Shown here one piece after another: positions 1-8,661 of a stretch of 64,000 nucleotides of DNA (positions are counted from its first letter, which is position 1; every line of letters starts with the position of its first letter). The DNA comes from Pseudomonas batumici (GTDB lineage Bacteria; Pseudomonadota; Gammaproteobacteria; Pseudomonadales; Pseudomonadaceae). The position numbers were made by a program, and so were the translations under genes. A model generated the notes under the pieces. That model was not told where the DNA came from. It worked only from the letters and a program-made list of their open reading frames with translations, and did no database searches. The DNA lies in the NCBI RefSeq assembly GCF_000820515.1, contig NZ_JXDG01000048.1, positions 1-64,000 on the forward strand, given 5' to 3'.

Positions 1-105
1 CATCGCCAGCAAGCCGGCTCCCACGGTACGGTGTTTCACCGCAAAATATTGCCGAACCCAGCCCCCCTTGTCGGGACGCCGCACCGCAGCGATGGCGCCC
101 GCAAG
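1..105. repeat. REP-like intergenic sequence
   Basis: The first 25 bases carry the core CAGCAAGCCGGCTCCCAC, which also occurs near 4558 and 7265. Bases 67-90 resemble the arm of the long inverted repeat near 46.7 kb (TTGTCGGGACGCCGCACCGC here against TTGTCGGAACGCCGCACCGC there). No gene is seen before the stop codon of the AhpD-like gene. The element is cut by the window edge, so its full form is unknown. Confidence 0.45.
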
Positions 106-142
106 GACGCCTGAGCCTCACAGGCGAGCCACACGTTCCTGA

Positions 143-541
143 TCAATCCAGTTTGAACGCCTCGTCCAGCGGCACCCGATAACCGTTGGCCAGGCGATTG
201 GTTTCGTTGGCCATGCCGACCACCGCCTGCAACTCGCCGAACATCTCGTCGGTCATTCCCGCCTTGCGCGCGGCGGCGGTGTGGGAGGCAATGCAATACG
301 GACAGTTGTTGGTGACACTGACAGCGACGTAGATCAGTTCCTTGGTCAGCGAGTCCAGCGCACCGGGGGCCATGATCTCCTTGAGGCTCTCCCAGGTGCG
401 ACGCAAGGTCGGCGGGTGCCCGGCCAGGCACTTCCAGAAGTTGTTGACCTGCTCGACCTGGCGGGTGTGCATGATGTCGTCGTAGACCGCGCGAACTTCC
501 GGATTGGCGTCTTCGTATTCAATCAGATGCTGGGACGACAT
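143..541 (-). CDS. AhpD-like carboxymuconolactone decarboxylase family protein
   Basis: This is a 132-residue protein of the AhpD/CMD fold. The redox motif CPYCIASH is visible at about residues 83-90, the CxxC plus downstream His typical of peroxidase-like members of this family. It probably reduces peroxides or serves as a small thiol oxidoreductase; the substrate cannot be told. The start is chosen because GAGGAG lies seven bases before the ATG, while longer readings of this frame have no such site. It follows an AraC regulator on the same strand after about 70 bases, so the two may be co-transcribed. Confidence 0.85.
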   Translation of the reverse strand: MSSQHLIEYEDANPEVRAVYDDIMHTRQVEQVNNFWKCLAGHPPTLRRTWESLKEIMAPGALDSLTKELIYVAVSVTNNCPYCIASHTAAARKAGMTDEMFGELQAVVGMANETNRLANGYRVPLDEAFKLD

Positions 542-612
542 GAACGGCTCCTCGGGTTGATGGACAGCGATGAATGAAACAAAGGTTATAGCTGAATCCG
601 TCCGCGCCGTGC

Positions 613-1623
613 TTATCCTTGCGACCCGCGCAAACGAAAACTCCCGGGGCTCTCCCCCGTCCACTGCTTGAAAGCGCGGTGGAAGGCACTGGGCTCGCGA
701 AAGCCGACTTCCTGGGCAATCGCGGCAATACTCATGGTCGTGGTGCGCAAACGCTCGAAGGCGATCGCCCGGCGCACCTCGTCCTTGATTTCCTGATAGG
801 AAAAGCCCTCGCGCTGCAACGCCCGGCGCAGGCTGGCCAAATGGATATCGAACTCCACCGCCAGCTGCTCTAGGGTCGGCCAATGGTCATAGCCACAGGC
901 GCGCAAGCGCTGGTGGACCCGGGCGCTGAAACCCTCGCGATTGCGAAAACGGATAAACACCGACTGCGGCGCATCCCGCAAGAAGGTGTAGAGCGACTTG
1001 CGATCCTGCAACACCGGCAAGCGCAGATATTCGCGCTCGAACTCGATCTCGGTCACCGCCGCATCGAACTCCACGTAGGCACCCCACAACAGATGCTCGT
1101 CGCCATGGGGCGGGCGGGCATGGGCGAAACGGGCGCGGCTGATGGGAATGCGCCGCCCGGCCAGCCAGCACATCAAACCGACGATCAGGATCAGGAAGGT
1201 TTCGGTGATCACCGCTTGCAGGTAAGGGTCCGGCGTAACGGTACGCATCACTACGACCACCCGCTTGCCACGGACCTGCACCTGGGCCTGGATATCGCGC
1301 AGGAACAGCGCGAAATACTCCAGCGACAGGCCCAGCGCCTTACCCACGGTCGGTGCCTGGATCAGTCCCCGGCAGATCAGGGCGAAGCTGCCGATGGGCA
1401 TGCCATGGGAGTCGAAGCCGAAAAACTCGTCGCCCAGTTCACGAATCACCGTCAGCCAGAGTTGCGCCAACAGCCGGGGGGCAACCCGCTCGCCCAGTTC
1501 GTCCAGCGAGCGCTCGGCAAAGCCCGAGGCCTGCAACAGCTCGGCAATGCGCTCCGGGCGGTCGAGAAAGCGCGCCAGCAGGGCCTTGATGAAGTAGGAC
1601 GACACCGAATGTTTTTCTTTCAT
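613..1623 (-). CDS. AraC-family transcriptional regulator (arabinose-binding-like N-domain)
   Basis: This 336-residue protein has the layout of OruR/ArgR-type AraC regulators: an N-terminal ligand domain over about 200 residues and a C-terminal double helix-turn-helix. The second HTH is plain near the end (IAAIAQEVGFREPSAFHRAFKQW). The ATG reading MKEK is preferred to an upstream TTG; neither has a strong ribosome site. It is divergent from the thiolase operon across about 160 bases, so it is the obvious candidate to control that operon. The inducer is unknown; an acyl or fatty-acid-derived compound would fit the neighbours. Confidence 0.85.
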   Translation of the reverse strand: MKEKHSVSSYFIKALLARFLDRPERIAELLQASGFAERSLDELGERVAPRLLAQLWLTVIRELGDEFFGFDSHGMPIGSFALICRGLIQAPTVGKALGLSLEYFALFLRDIQAQVQVRGKRVVVVMRTVTPDPYLQAVITETFLILIVGLMCWLAGRRIPISRARFAHARPPHGDEHLLWGAYVEFDAAVTEIEFEREYLRLPVLQDRKSLYTFLRDAPQSVFIRFRNREGFSARVHQRLRACGYDHWPTLEQLAVEFDIHLASLRRALQREGFSYQEIKDEVRRAIAFERLRTTTMSIAAIAQEVGFREPSAFHRAFKQWTGESPGSFRLRGSQG

Positions 1624-1783
1624 GAATCCCAAGCTGCGTATGGCAAAAAATCACAGGTTTACTGAGCAGTTTCGGCATAGGCCGAGTGGATGGGCAAGTC
1701 CTAGACTTACATCATTGGATACATCACCTGCGCCCCTACAAGGATCATGCAAGCTGATCCGCACAATAATCAGGACTGCCCCC

Positions 1784-2965
1784 ATGTCAAAGCCCGAAGT
1801 GTATATCGTCAGCGCCGCCCGTACCGCCATCGGCACCTTCGGCGGCTCGCTGAAAGACGTTCCCTTGAGTGAACTGGCCACCACCGCGGTCAAGGCCGCC
1901 CTGCAACGCAGCGACCTGGACCCGGCGCGGGTCGGCCATGTGGTGATGGGCAACGTGATCCCCACCGACACCCAGGACGCCTACCTGTCCCGGGTCGCCG
2001 CCATCAACGCCGGCATTCCCAAGGAAACCCCGGCCTACAACGTCAACCGTCTCTGCGGTTCGGGCCTGCAGGCGATCGTCTCGGCGGCGCAGACCCTGTT
2101 GCTGGGCGACGCCGACATCGCCATCGGTGCCGGCGCCGAATCCATGAGCCGTGGCCCCTACCTGCTGCCCTCGGCCCGCTGGGGCGCGCGCATGGGCAAT
2201 GTCCAGGCCATCGACTACATGCTGGGCATTCTCCATGACCCGTTCCACGGCATCCACATGGGCATCACCGCCGAAAACATTGCCGAGCGCAATGGCATCA
2301 CCCGGGAGATGCAGGACGCCCTGGCCCTGGAAGAACAACTGCGCGCCCGCCGCGCCATCGAAGAAGGCCGTTTCACTTCGCAGATCGTCCCGGTGGAGGT
2401 GCGCGACCGCAAGGGCACGCAACTGTTCAGCGTCGACGAGCACCCGCGGGCAACCTCGCTGGAACAGCTGGCGCAGATGAAAACCGCCTTCAAGAAGGAT
2501 GGCACCGTCACCGCCGGCAATGCCTCGGGCCTGAATGACGGCGCCGCCGCCCTGCTGCTGGCCACCGGCGCCGCACTCCAGAGCGACGGCCTGAAACCCC
2601 TGGCCCGCCTGGTGGCCTACGCCCACGCCGGGCTCGAACCGGAACTGATGGGCCTGGGCCCGATCCCCGCCACGCGCCTGGCCCTCAAGCGCGCCGGCCT
2701 GACGGTGGCCGACCTGGACGTGATCGAAGCCAACGTCGCCTTTGCCGCCCAGGCCTGCGCCGTCAGCCAGGAACTGGACTTCGACCCGGCCAAGGTCAAC
2801 CCCAACGGCTCCGGCATTGCCCTCGGCCATCCGGTGGGCGCCACCGGCGCGATCATCGCCACCAAACTGATTCACGAACTGCACCGCACCGGCGGCCGCT
2901 ACGGCCTGGCCACCATGTGCATCGGCGGCGGGCAAGGCATCGCCGTCATCTTCGAACGAGTTTAA
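1784..2965 (+). CDS. Thiolase (acetyl-CoA acetyltransferase family)
   Basis: At 393 residues it matches the usual length of biosynthetic or degradative thiolases, which condense two acetyl-CoA or cleave 3-ketoacyl-CoA. The nucleophile cysteine is in NRLCGSGLQ (about residue 88), the histidine in GHPVGATG and the second cysteine in CIGGGQGIA near the C-terminus. The usual NEAF motif reads NVAF, so the conserved Glu is lost while the Asn stays. The ATG at MSKPEV is where homology begins; upstream in-frame codons read as intergenic sequence. It is followed after 12 bases by a 3-hydroxyacyl-CoA dehydrogenase, so the pair would interconvert acetyl-CoA and 3-hydroxybutyryl-CoA or finish beta-oxidation. 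Confidence 0.9.
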   Translation: MSKPEVYIVSAARTAIGTFGGSLKDVPLSELATTAVKAALQRSDLDPARVGHVVMGNVIPTDTQDAYLSRVAAINAGIPKETPAYNVNRLCGSGLQAIVSAAQTLLLGDADIAIGAGAESMSRGPYLLPSARWGARMGNVQAIDYMLGILHDPFHGIHMGITAENIAERNGITREMQDALALEEQLRARRAIEEGRFTSQIVPVEVRDRKGTQLFSVDEHPRATSLEQLAQMKTAFKKDGTVTAGNASGLNDGAAALLLATGAALQSDGLKPLARLVAYAHAGLEPELMGLGPIPATRLALKRAGLTVADLDVIEANVAFAAQACAVSQELDFDPAKVNPNGSGIALGHPVGATGAIIATKLIHELHRTGGRYGLATMCIGGGQGIAVIFERV

Positions 2966-2977
2966 GGACAACAAAGC

Positions 2978-3832
2978 ATGAGTATTCAACGTATCGCCGT
3001 GATCGGCGCCGGCATCATGGGCAATGGCATTGCCCAGGTCTGCGCGGTGGCCGGCCTTGAAGTGTCGCTGATCGACGTGTCGCAGCAGGCCCTGGACAAA
3101 GGCCTGGCGACCCTGACCGGCAACCTCGACCGGCAAGTGCGCAAAGCGGTGATTTCAGCCGAGGATAAGCAGGCCGCTCTCGGGCGCATCAGCCTGAGCA
3201 CCGACTATGCGGTGCTGGCCCAGGCCGAGCTGGTGATCGAGGCGGCGACGGAAAACCTCGAACTGAAGAAGCGCATTCTCAAGCAGGTGGCCGAAGTGGC
3301 CAGTGCCGAATGCATTATCGCCACCAACACCTCGTCGCTGTCGATCACCGAGCTGGCAGCCGCCATCGGCAAGCCGGAACGCTTTATCGGCCTGCACTTC
3401 TTCAACCCGGTACCGATGATGGGCCTGCTGGAAGTCATCCGTGGCCTGCAGACCAGCGACGCCACCCACGCACAGGCCATGGCCCTGGCCGGGCAGATCG
3501 GCAAGACCGCGGTCACCGCCCGCAACCGCCCGGGTTTCGTGGTCAACCGCATCCTCTGCCCGATGATCAACGAAGCCATCTTCGTGCTCCAGGAAGACCT
3601 GGCCAGCGCCGAGGATATCGACGCCGGCATGCAGTTGGGCTGCAACCAGCCGATCGGCCCGCTGGCCCTGGCGGACCTGATCGGCCTGGACACCCTGCTG
3701 GCGATCATGGAGAGCCTGCACTCGGGCTTCGACGAACCCAAGTACCGCCCGGCGCAGTTGCTCAAGGAAATGGTTGCCGCCGGCTATCTGGGCCGTAAAA
3801 GCGGTCGCGGCTTCTATACCTACGAGCGCTGA
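2978..3832 (+). CDS. 3-hydroxyacyl-CoA (3-hydroxybutyryl-CoA) dehydrogenase
   Basis: This 284-residue protein has the N-terminal Rossmann motif GAGIMGNGIAQ typical of the HAD family and the signature LHFFNPVPMMGLLEVI near residues 135-150 that contains the catalytic His. A Glu follows in LLEV. The C-terminal all-helical dimer domain is complete and ends in GRGFYTYER, as in PaaH/Hbd proteins. It oxidises 3-hydroxyacyl-CoA with NAD, or the reverse. It is the middle gene of a three-gene operon with the thiolase before it and a TetR regulator starting five bases after its stop. Confidence 0.93.
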   Translation: MSIQRIAVIGAGIMGNGIAQVCAVAGLEVSLIDVSQQALDKGLATLTGNLDRQVRKAVISAEDKQAALGRISLSTDYAVLAQAELVIEAATENLELKKRILKQVAEVASAECIIATNTSSLSITELAAAIGKPERFIGLHFFNPVPMMGLLEVIRGLQTSDATHAQAMALAGQIGKTAVTARNRPGFVVNRILCPMINEAIFVLQEDLASAEDIDAGMQLGCNQPIGPLALADLIGLDTLLAIMESLHSGFDEPKYRPAQLLKEMVAAGYLGRKSGRGFYTYER

Positions 3833-3837
3833 TCGCC

Positions 3838-4467
3838 ATGCCCCGGAGTGCCCTCGCCGCCGTCGTGCCTGAAGCCGAGCTTCAGGCCAGGACCTCGCGT
3901 CATCTGGAAACCCGCGAAAAGGCCGTGGCGCTGTTTGCCCGGCGCGGGTTCGCCCAGGTGGGCTTGCGTGAGCTGGCCGGGCACCTGGGCATCCAGGCGG
4001 GCTCGCTCTACAACCATATCGAGAGCAAGCAGGCCTTGCTCTTCGAGCTGATCGAGAGCCTGCACCTGGAGTTGCTGGGGATCGTCACGCAGCCGGTGCG
4101 TAGCGCGCGCTCGGCGGAGAAGCGCCTGAACGAGTTGATCGCCGCGCACCTGGACCTGCATCGCGACAAGGGGGATTTCTTCCGCGTCGCCGAGCACGAG
4201 TTCCACTGCCTGGAAGCGCCGCATCAGGCGGCGATCCTGGTGTTGCGCCGGCGCTATGAAAGTCATCTGATCAAGTTGCTGACGCCGCTGGGGTTGTCGA
4301 CCGACGACACCCTGGCCCTGACCACCGTGCGCACCTTCCTCTGCCTGCTGAACAACCTGCCGGCCTGGACCGAGGAGGCCGGACTGGACTCGGCGACTTA
4401 TCGGGCGTTGATGCACAACATCGCGCTGGGAGCGGTCAAGGGCGCGCTGGTCAAACCGCCCCTGTAG
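3838..4467 (+). CDS. TetR-family transcriptional regulator
   Basis: At 209 residues it has a standard TetR N-terminal HTH at about 25-70 (FAQVGLRELAGHLGIQAGSL followed by YNHIESKQALL) and a helical ligand domain. The start five bases after the dehydrogenase stop makes it the third gene of the thiolase operon. Autorepression of this operon in response to an acyl-CoA or fatty acid is likely by analogy with other TetR regulators of fatty-acid genes but is inferred only from position. Its stop codon lies inside a REP element. Confidence 0.87.
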   Translation: MPRSALAAVVPEAELQARTSRHLETREKAVALFARRGFAQVGLRELAGHLGIQAGSLYNHIESKQALLFELIESLHLELLGIVTQPVRSARSAEKRLNELIAAHLDLHRDKGDFFRVAEHEFHCLEAPHQAAILVLRRRYESHLIKLLTPLGLSTDDTLALTTVRTFLCLLNNLPAWTEEAGLDSATYRALMHNIALGAVKGALVKPPL

Positions 4468-4576
4468 GAGCCAGCTTGCTGCGGGCGGCGTTCCGACGAT
4501 GAGCTCAAGAGCGCCGCGTGGTTTCAGGTACCCCGCGTTATCGTTGACGTCCATCGCCAGCAAGCCGGCTCCTACA
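4463..4576. repeat. REP doublet (REPIN-type), inverted
   Basis: TGTAGGAGCCAGCTTGCTG on the left returns inverted as CAGCAAGCCGGCTCCTACA on the right, one base different over 19, about 75 bases apart. This is the REP pair arrangement common in fluorescens-group genomes. It lies between a rightward TetR gene, whose stop it contains, and a leftward lipoprotein gene, so it may also act as a convergent transcription barrier. Confidence 0.85.
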
Positions 4577-4605
4577 GGGGTTTTGCTGTCTTCAAGATAC
4601 GGTGG

Positions 4606-4956
4606 TTACAGACAGGTCGCTACCGCCGCCAGCCTTCTTGCGCCAATCGGCTTGCTGTTGGTCGCGTAGTAGTCGACCACGGTGCCCGAGCCTTCATGGC
4701 GCACATCGGCAAAGAACTCCGAACTCCGGGTATAAACGGTCGTACCGCCCTTGTAGCCGGGCTGCAGATAGGCCGCCGCATCCACACCGAACACCGCCTC
4801 GTCCTGCCAGGAAAACTGGATGCACTCGGCAACGGCATCCCCGGCCTTGCTCGACGTGAAGCTCTTGGTCGGCCCGGTGGTGCGGGCCTGGTTCATGCCG
4901 GGGCCCATGCAGCCTGCCAACGCCACTACCGCCAACGTCCCGATTAACATCCGCAT
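4606..4956 (-). CDS. Small lipoprotein, hypothetical
   Basis: This 116-residue protein begins with a lipoprotein signal peptide (MRMLIGTLAVVALAGC, lipobox LAGC). The mature part is soluble, with a second Cys in AECIQFSW and a C-terminal Cys that could form a disulfide. No family function was recognised. The start is the ATG with AGGGAA seven bases upstream; a longer reading of the frame has no signal peptide at its N-terminus. It points toward the REP doublet and its 5' side faces a secreted hydrolase gene. Confidence 0.75.
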   Translation of the reverse strand: MRMLIGTLAVVALAGCMGPGMNQARTTGPTKSFTSSKAGDAVAECIQFSWQDEAVFGVDAAAYLQPGYKGGTTVYTRSSEFFADVRHEGSGTVVDYYATNSKPIGARRLAAVATCL

Positions 4957-5162
4957 GACCGTTCCCTGCCGAAAAAAAGAAGCGACTTTAACATTGTGGC
5001 CGCTCAATACGAATCACTACTGCGCGAAAGCTCACCCGTTGCCCGGCGCAGTTGTCCCCTTCGCCTGGCGACCCTCCCCTCCAGTCGCCTGCGACGCTGC
5101 ATCGGGTTGCGCAAACCCGACCGGCTGTCCAAGCTCAGTCCAGTGATTCAAGGATGGCTCAT

Positions 5163-6500
5163 ATGCTCAAGACGTATTTCAGACGGGCCCAGCCGGGTCT
5201 GTGCCTGCTGTTCGCCGCACTGATCGGCGCCACGGCCTTCGCCGAAACAGCCCCGGTCTTCCCGGATGCCGACGCCAGCGATCCGGCGAAACTCGGCTGG
5301 ATGATCGGCGCCCCGCCCCCGGCCGACCGCATCCTGCGCTTCGAGGACGGCAGCTATTTCCGCTTCCCCGCCCTGCGCTGGAGCGTCTCGCACTTTCGCC
5401 AACTGATGCCCACCACCAATGTGTCCCGAGGCCTGGAGAGCCCCGTTGCACTGCCAGCCGCCTTGCGCAGCGATATCGACCGCCTGCGCTTCACTCCCCT
5501 CGACACAAAAACGCCGATGAGCTGGGAGCAGTCCCTGGCGGCGACCTACACCGATGGCATCCTGGTGCTGCACCGTGGCAAGGTGGTGTACGAGCGCTAC
5601 TTCGGCTCGCTCAAGCCCCAAGGGCAACACGCCGCGATGTCGGTGACCAAGTCGGTGATCGGCACCCTGGGCGCGACGCTGGTGGCCGAAGGGCTGATCG
5701 ATGTGAACAGGCCGGTCAAGGACTATGTGCCGGAACTGGCGAAGTCGGCCTTCGGCAATGCCAGCGTGCGCCAGGTGCTGGACATGACCACGGCACTGGA
5801 CTACAGCGAGGACTACGGCGACCCGAACGCCGCCGTCTGGGCCCACGCCCAGGCCGGCAACCCGCTGCCCAAGCCCGCCGACTACCAGGGCCCGCGCACC
5901 TACTACGAATTCCTCCAGAGCGTGCAACCCGAAGGCGAGCATGGCAGTGCCTTCGCCTACAAGACCGTCAACACCGACGTGCTCGGCTGGGTGATCGCCC
6001 GGGCCACCGGGCATAACGTTGCGCAGGTGCTGTCGGAGCGGATCTGGAGCCGCCTGGGAGCCGAACAGGATGCCTATTTCACCGTCGACTCGATTGGCAC
6101 CCCCTTTGCCGGCGGTGGCTTGAACACCGGCCTGCGGGACCTGGCACGCTTCGGCGAAATGCTGCGCAACGACGGCCGCGTCAACGGCCGGCAGGTCGTG
6201 CCCGCGAGCGTGGTCGAGGATATTCGTCGTGGTGCCGACAAGGCGGCATTCGCCAAGGCCGGCTACTCACTGCTCAAAGGCTGGAGCTATCGCGATATGT
6301 GGTGGGTCACCCATAATGACCACGGCGCCTATATGGCCCGGGGCGTCCATGGCCAACGGATCTATATCGACCCCAAGGCCGAGATGGTGATCGTGCGTTA
6401 TGCCTCTCACCCAGTGGCGAGCAATTCGGCGAACGATCCGGTGACCTTGCCGGCGTTCGAGGCGCTGGGAAAATTCTTGCTGGAGCATCCGCAGAAATAA
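5163..6500 (+). CDS. Secreted serine hydrolase, beta-lactamase class C / esterase family
   Basis: The 445-residue product has a signal peptide ending near ATAFAE and a beta-lactamase/transpeptidase-like domain. The catalytic SxxK tetrad is in AMSVTKSVIG (about residue 160). The YxN-like motif is in FAYKTVNTD and a C-terminal Gly-His-Gly stands for the KTG region (RGVHGQR). This family includes 6-aminohexanoate-dimer hydrolases (NylB type) and esterases; true beta-lactamase activity is unlikely at this divergence. The start follows AAGGA closely; an in-frame ATG nine bases earlier is possible. It seems to be a single-gene unit. Confidence 0.88.
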   Translation: MLKTYFRRAQPGLCLLFAALIGATAFAETAPVFPDADASDPAKLGWMIGAPPPADRILRFEDGSYFRFPALRWSVSHFRQLMPTTNVSRGLESPVALPAALRSDIDRLRFTPLDTKTPMSWEQSLAATYTDGILVLHRGKVVYERYFGSLKPQGQHAAMSVTKSVIGTLGATLVAEGLIDVNRPVKDYVPELAKSAFGNASVRQVLDMTTALDYSEDYGDPNAAVWAHAQAGNPLPKPADYQGPRTYYEFLQSVQPEGEHGSAFAYKTVNTDVLGWVIARATGHNVAQVLSERIWSRLGAEQDAYFTVDSIGTPFAGGGLNTGLRDLARFGEMLRNDGRVNGRQVVPASVVEDIRRGADKAAFAKAGYSLLKGWSYRDMWWVTHNDHGAYMARGVHGQRIYIDPKAEMVIVRYASHPVASNSANDPVTLPAFEALGKFLLEHPQK

Positions 6501-6522
6501 TCCGCCCCAGCTTCTGAAAGGC

Positions 6523-6591
6523 AAAAAAAAGCCCAAGCGGCTGATGGACGCTTGGGGCTCAAAAATGCATAAACCGTGGTAGGTGAACGCG
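6523..6591 (-). ncRNA. Possible short RNA with its own promoter and terminator
   Basis: On the minus strand a GC-rich hairpin (6531-6558, GCCCCAAGCG paired with CGCTTGGGC) is followed by eight T residues, the form of an intrinsic terminator. No protein gene ends before it on that strand. Upstream lie TTGTTA (6622-6627) and TAATAT (6598-6603) 18 bases apart, a plausible sigma70 promoter, giving a predicted transcript of about 70 bases. This is inference from signals only. The rest of the 330-base gap between the hydrolase and the glycine-zipper gene is AT-rich with no coding sign. Confidence 0.35.
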
Positions 6592-6832
6592 GGGCGCATA
6601 TTACCCCACTGCGACAATATGTAACAAGATTTTTTTCAATGGCTTATTGACATAAGTCCTTCAATAACCACATGTTTTTCATGGTTTGGCGTGAACCATA
6701 ATGGGGCACAAACAGCCGTTTCTTATTCCAGAAACAATCCGTCGGATAGCTTGATATCACCGACAACAGTATTTGCTTCGCCAACCCGGGACGGCGACAA
6801 TTGCCGCTCCATTTTCCTTCGAGGTTTGCAAC

Positions 6833-7180
6833 ATGCGTAAAGCACTTACCGTCCTGGCCCTGAGCGCCCTGTTTGCCCAAGGCGCCATGGCCGCAGGCGG
6901 CACACAGGCCGCGGTCGGCGGTGGTCTGGGCGGCGCCCTGGGCAACGTCCTGGGTCAGAAGATGGGCGGCAGCACCGGCGCAGCGGTCGGCGCAGGCCTG
7001 GGTGGCGCAGCCGGTGGCGCGGTAGCCGCCAAGAAAGGCAAGAAAACCAAGGCCGCCATTGGCGGTGGCCTCGGCGCAGCCGGCGGTTCGCTGCTGGGTA
7101 ACCAGTTGGGCGGCAAGACCGGCGCGGCCATCGGTGCCGGCCTCGGCGGCGCAGCCGGTGGCGCACTGGGCGGCAAGTAA
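6833..7180 (+). CDS. Secreted glycine-zipper protein
   Basis: A 115-residue protein with a clear signal peptide (MRKALTVLALSALFAQGAMA) followed almost wholly by Gly/Ala repeats of the form GAAxGAGLGGAAGG, interrupted by a basic stretch KKGKKTK. Glycine-zipper repeats of this kind form membrane-inserting or outer-membrane-associated helices. The repeats show an internal duplication around the basic linker. GAGG precedes the ATG. Its function is unknown; families such as SlyB or Rick_17kDa share the zipper but not the whole sequence. Confidence 0.82.
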   Translation: MRKALTVLALSALFAQGAMAAGGTQAAVGGGLGGALGNVLGQKMGGSTGAAVGAGLGGAAGGAVAAKKGKKTKAAIGGGLGAAGGSLLGNQLGGKTGAAIGAGLGGAAGGALGGK

Positions 7181-7187
7181 GGTCAGC

Positions 7188-7284
7188 TTGTAGGCGCCGG
7201 CTTGCTGCGGGCGGTGTTCCACCGATAGGCCGGATAGTCCAGCAGGACTTACCGGCCTCATCGCCAGCAAGCTGGCTCCTACAA
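7188..7284. repeat. REP doublet, inverted
   Basis: TTGTAGGCGCCGGCTTGCTG on the left is matched by inverted CAGCAAGCTGGCTCCTACAA on the right, with two mismatches, around a loop of about 55 bases. It belongs to the same REP type as the doublet near 4.5 kb. It follows the glycine-zipper gene directly. The rest of the gap to the next gene, about 190 bases, shows no gene. Confidence 0.85.
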
Positions 7285-7475
7285 GGTTTCGTGGCGTTTC
7301 CCAGGCCTCCACAGGGGCAAGCCCTGCTGCAAGATCCGTATTCCCCCCCCAGTATCGATCACGCTGATATTCGCTATTGGCAAGGATCCGTTCCGCCAGT
7401 GCCGAAGGGCTTCGTAAGATGACACCCACTGCCTCACCACTTTCACGGTGAGGGGATGTCTTCCCGGAGACCGCC

Positions 7476-7757
7476 ATGAAATATCTTCTGTTTATCCTGT
7501 TGTCGCTGTTCAGCCTGGTCGCGACCGCCCAAGGCAACGCACCGGCCACGCACCCCGTCCAGGGGGCGACTGCCAGCACCAGCGCCGAACCCTATGACTA
7601 TTCCGAAGACCTCGACCTCGCCAAGGCCGTGCGCGCCGACAGCGCCGCCGCGTCCGACTGTGGCCCGGTGCAAGGGCATGTGGTCTACGTCGACAACCAG
7701 GGCGTGCGCCACGAAATGAACTTCATCCGCCTGGGCAATGCTTGCCAGCACGGTTGA
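7476..7757 (+). CDS. DUF2790-like small secreted protein
   Basis: A 93-residue protein with a signal peptide (cleavage probably after ATAQG). The C-terminal half has the pattern of the Pseudomonas DUF2790 family: a DYSEDLDLAKAV segment, a Cys in SDCGPV, a short strand ending HVVYVDNQGVRHEMNF, and a final Cys in GNACQ. The two cysteines likely form a disulfide in the periplasm. GGAGA lies seven bases before the ATG. The family has no assigned biochemical role that I can state. Confidence 0.8.
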   Translation: MKYLLFILLSLFSLVATAQGNAPATHPVQGATASTSAEPYDYSEDLDLAKAVRADSAAASDCGPVQGHVVYVDNQGVRHEMNFIRLGNACQHG

Positions 7758-7802
7758 TCGGCAACCCGACGTGAAGGCTCCAGCGTCCGTCAACACGCAC
7801 AA

Positions 7803-8262
7803 TCAGGAGCCTTCGCCCAGCAGTTCCTGCCTGACCGAAGAGAGAATCTCGTCGGACAACGCCGGTGAATGGCGGCTGGCACGCGCCAGCGTTACGGCCC
7901 CCACCATCGTGACCGCCAGTGTAATCGCCTTGCGCCGGGCTTCGTCCGCAGTCAACGACCCGGGTAATGTCGCCTCCAGGGCATTGATCATCCCCTCCAG
8001 CCCTTCTGTGAAGAGATCCTGTATTTCCCGTCCCTGGCGGCAGATTTCTCCCGCGTAGGCCGCCATCGGGCAACCTGTCGAACCGTCGCGATTGGCCTCG
8101 GATACGTAGATATCGACATAGGCCTTCAAGTCATCCCCCGACACCCGCCTGGCCTCCATGAATCGATCCCGGCTGCCCTGTTGCAGGTAACGATGCGCTT
8201 GCGTGGCCAAGGCTTCCTTGGACTTGAAGTGGGCATACCCCCCCCTGGGTCAGCCCGGCCGC
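7803..8262 (-). pseudogene. TetR-family regulator remnant, 5' truncated and frameshifted
   Basis: The minus strand encodes the C-terminal ligand domain of a TetR regulator (GCPMAAYAGEICRQ and onward) and, before it, the end of the recognition helix (YAHFKSKEAL). The preceding piece of the HTH, AAGLTQGG, is in another frame. The break falls in a run of eight C residues on the plus strand (8238-8245). Everything upstream of that piece, including the start codon and first helices, is gone; the sequence runs straight into an oxidoreductase fragment on the opposite strand. An internal ATG leaves 135 residues without DNA-binding ability. Confidence 0.75.
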
Positions 8263-8655
8263 CTCTCTGCTGCTCAGCGAATATGTGGACCTCAAGCCGG
8301 GCGATGCGATTGCCCTCAACTCGGCAACTTCAGGCTTATCGCAGTGGCTGTTTGTGCTGGCGAAGAAAAAGGGACTTGAAGGCGGTGGGGCTGATCCGCC
8401 GCCCTGAAGGCGCGGAGACCCGTGGTTGCGACCATGTGATCGTAGAGGGCGAAGACATTGCACTGGCCAAGCAGCGCCTGCAGGGACTGAACGTGCGCCT
8501 GGGCCTCGACGTATTGGGCGGGGCTTACGCCGGCCATCTACTACAAGTACTGAGCCCGAAAGGCAAACTGGTGGTCTACGGTGCGGTGACACTCCAGCCG
8601 ATGGAGATTTCCGGTGGTGTGCTGATCGCCGGAGAGCTGACGATCGAACCGTTTA
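8249..8655 (+). pseudogene. Zinc-type alcohol dehydrogenase / quinone oxidoreductase remnant
   Basis: The plus strand encodes an internal part of a medium-chain reductase of the 2-enoyl-CoA reductase type. It begins at PAASLLLSEYVDLKPGDAIA, runs through the cofactor region (SATSGLSQWLFVLAKKKG), and then needs a +1 shift near 8381 to continue as VGLIRRPE, the LDVLGGAYAGHLLQVLSPKG segment and GELTIEP. Both the N-terminal catalytic domain and the C-terminal end are missing. It abuts and slightly overlaps the 5'-truncated TetR gene, suggesting that one deletion removed the two starts of a divergent pair. Confidence 0.7.
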
Positions 8656-8661
8656 AGGTCG

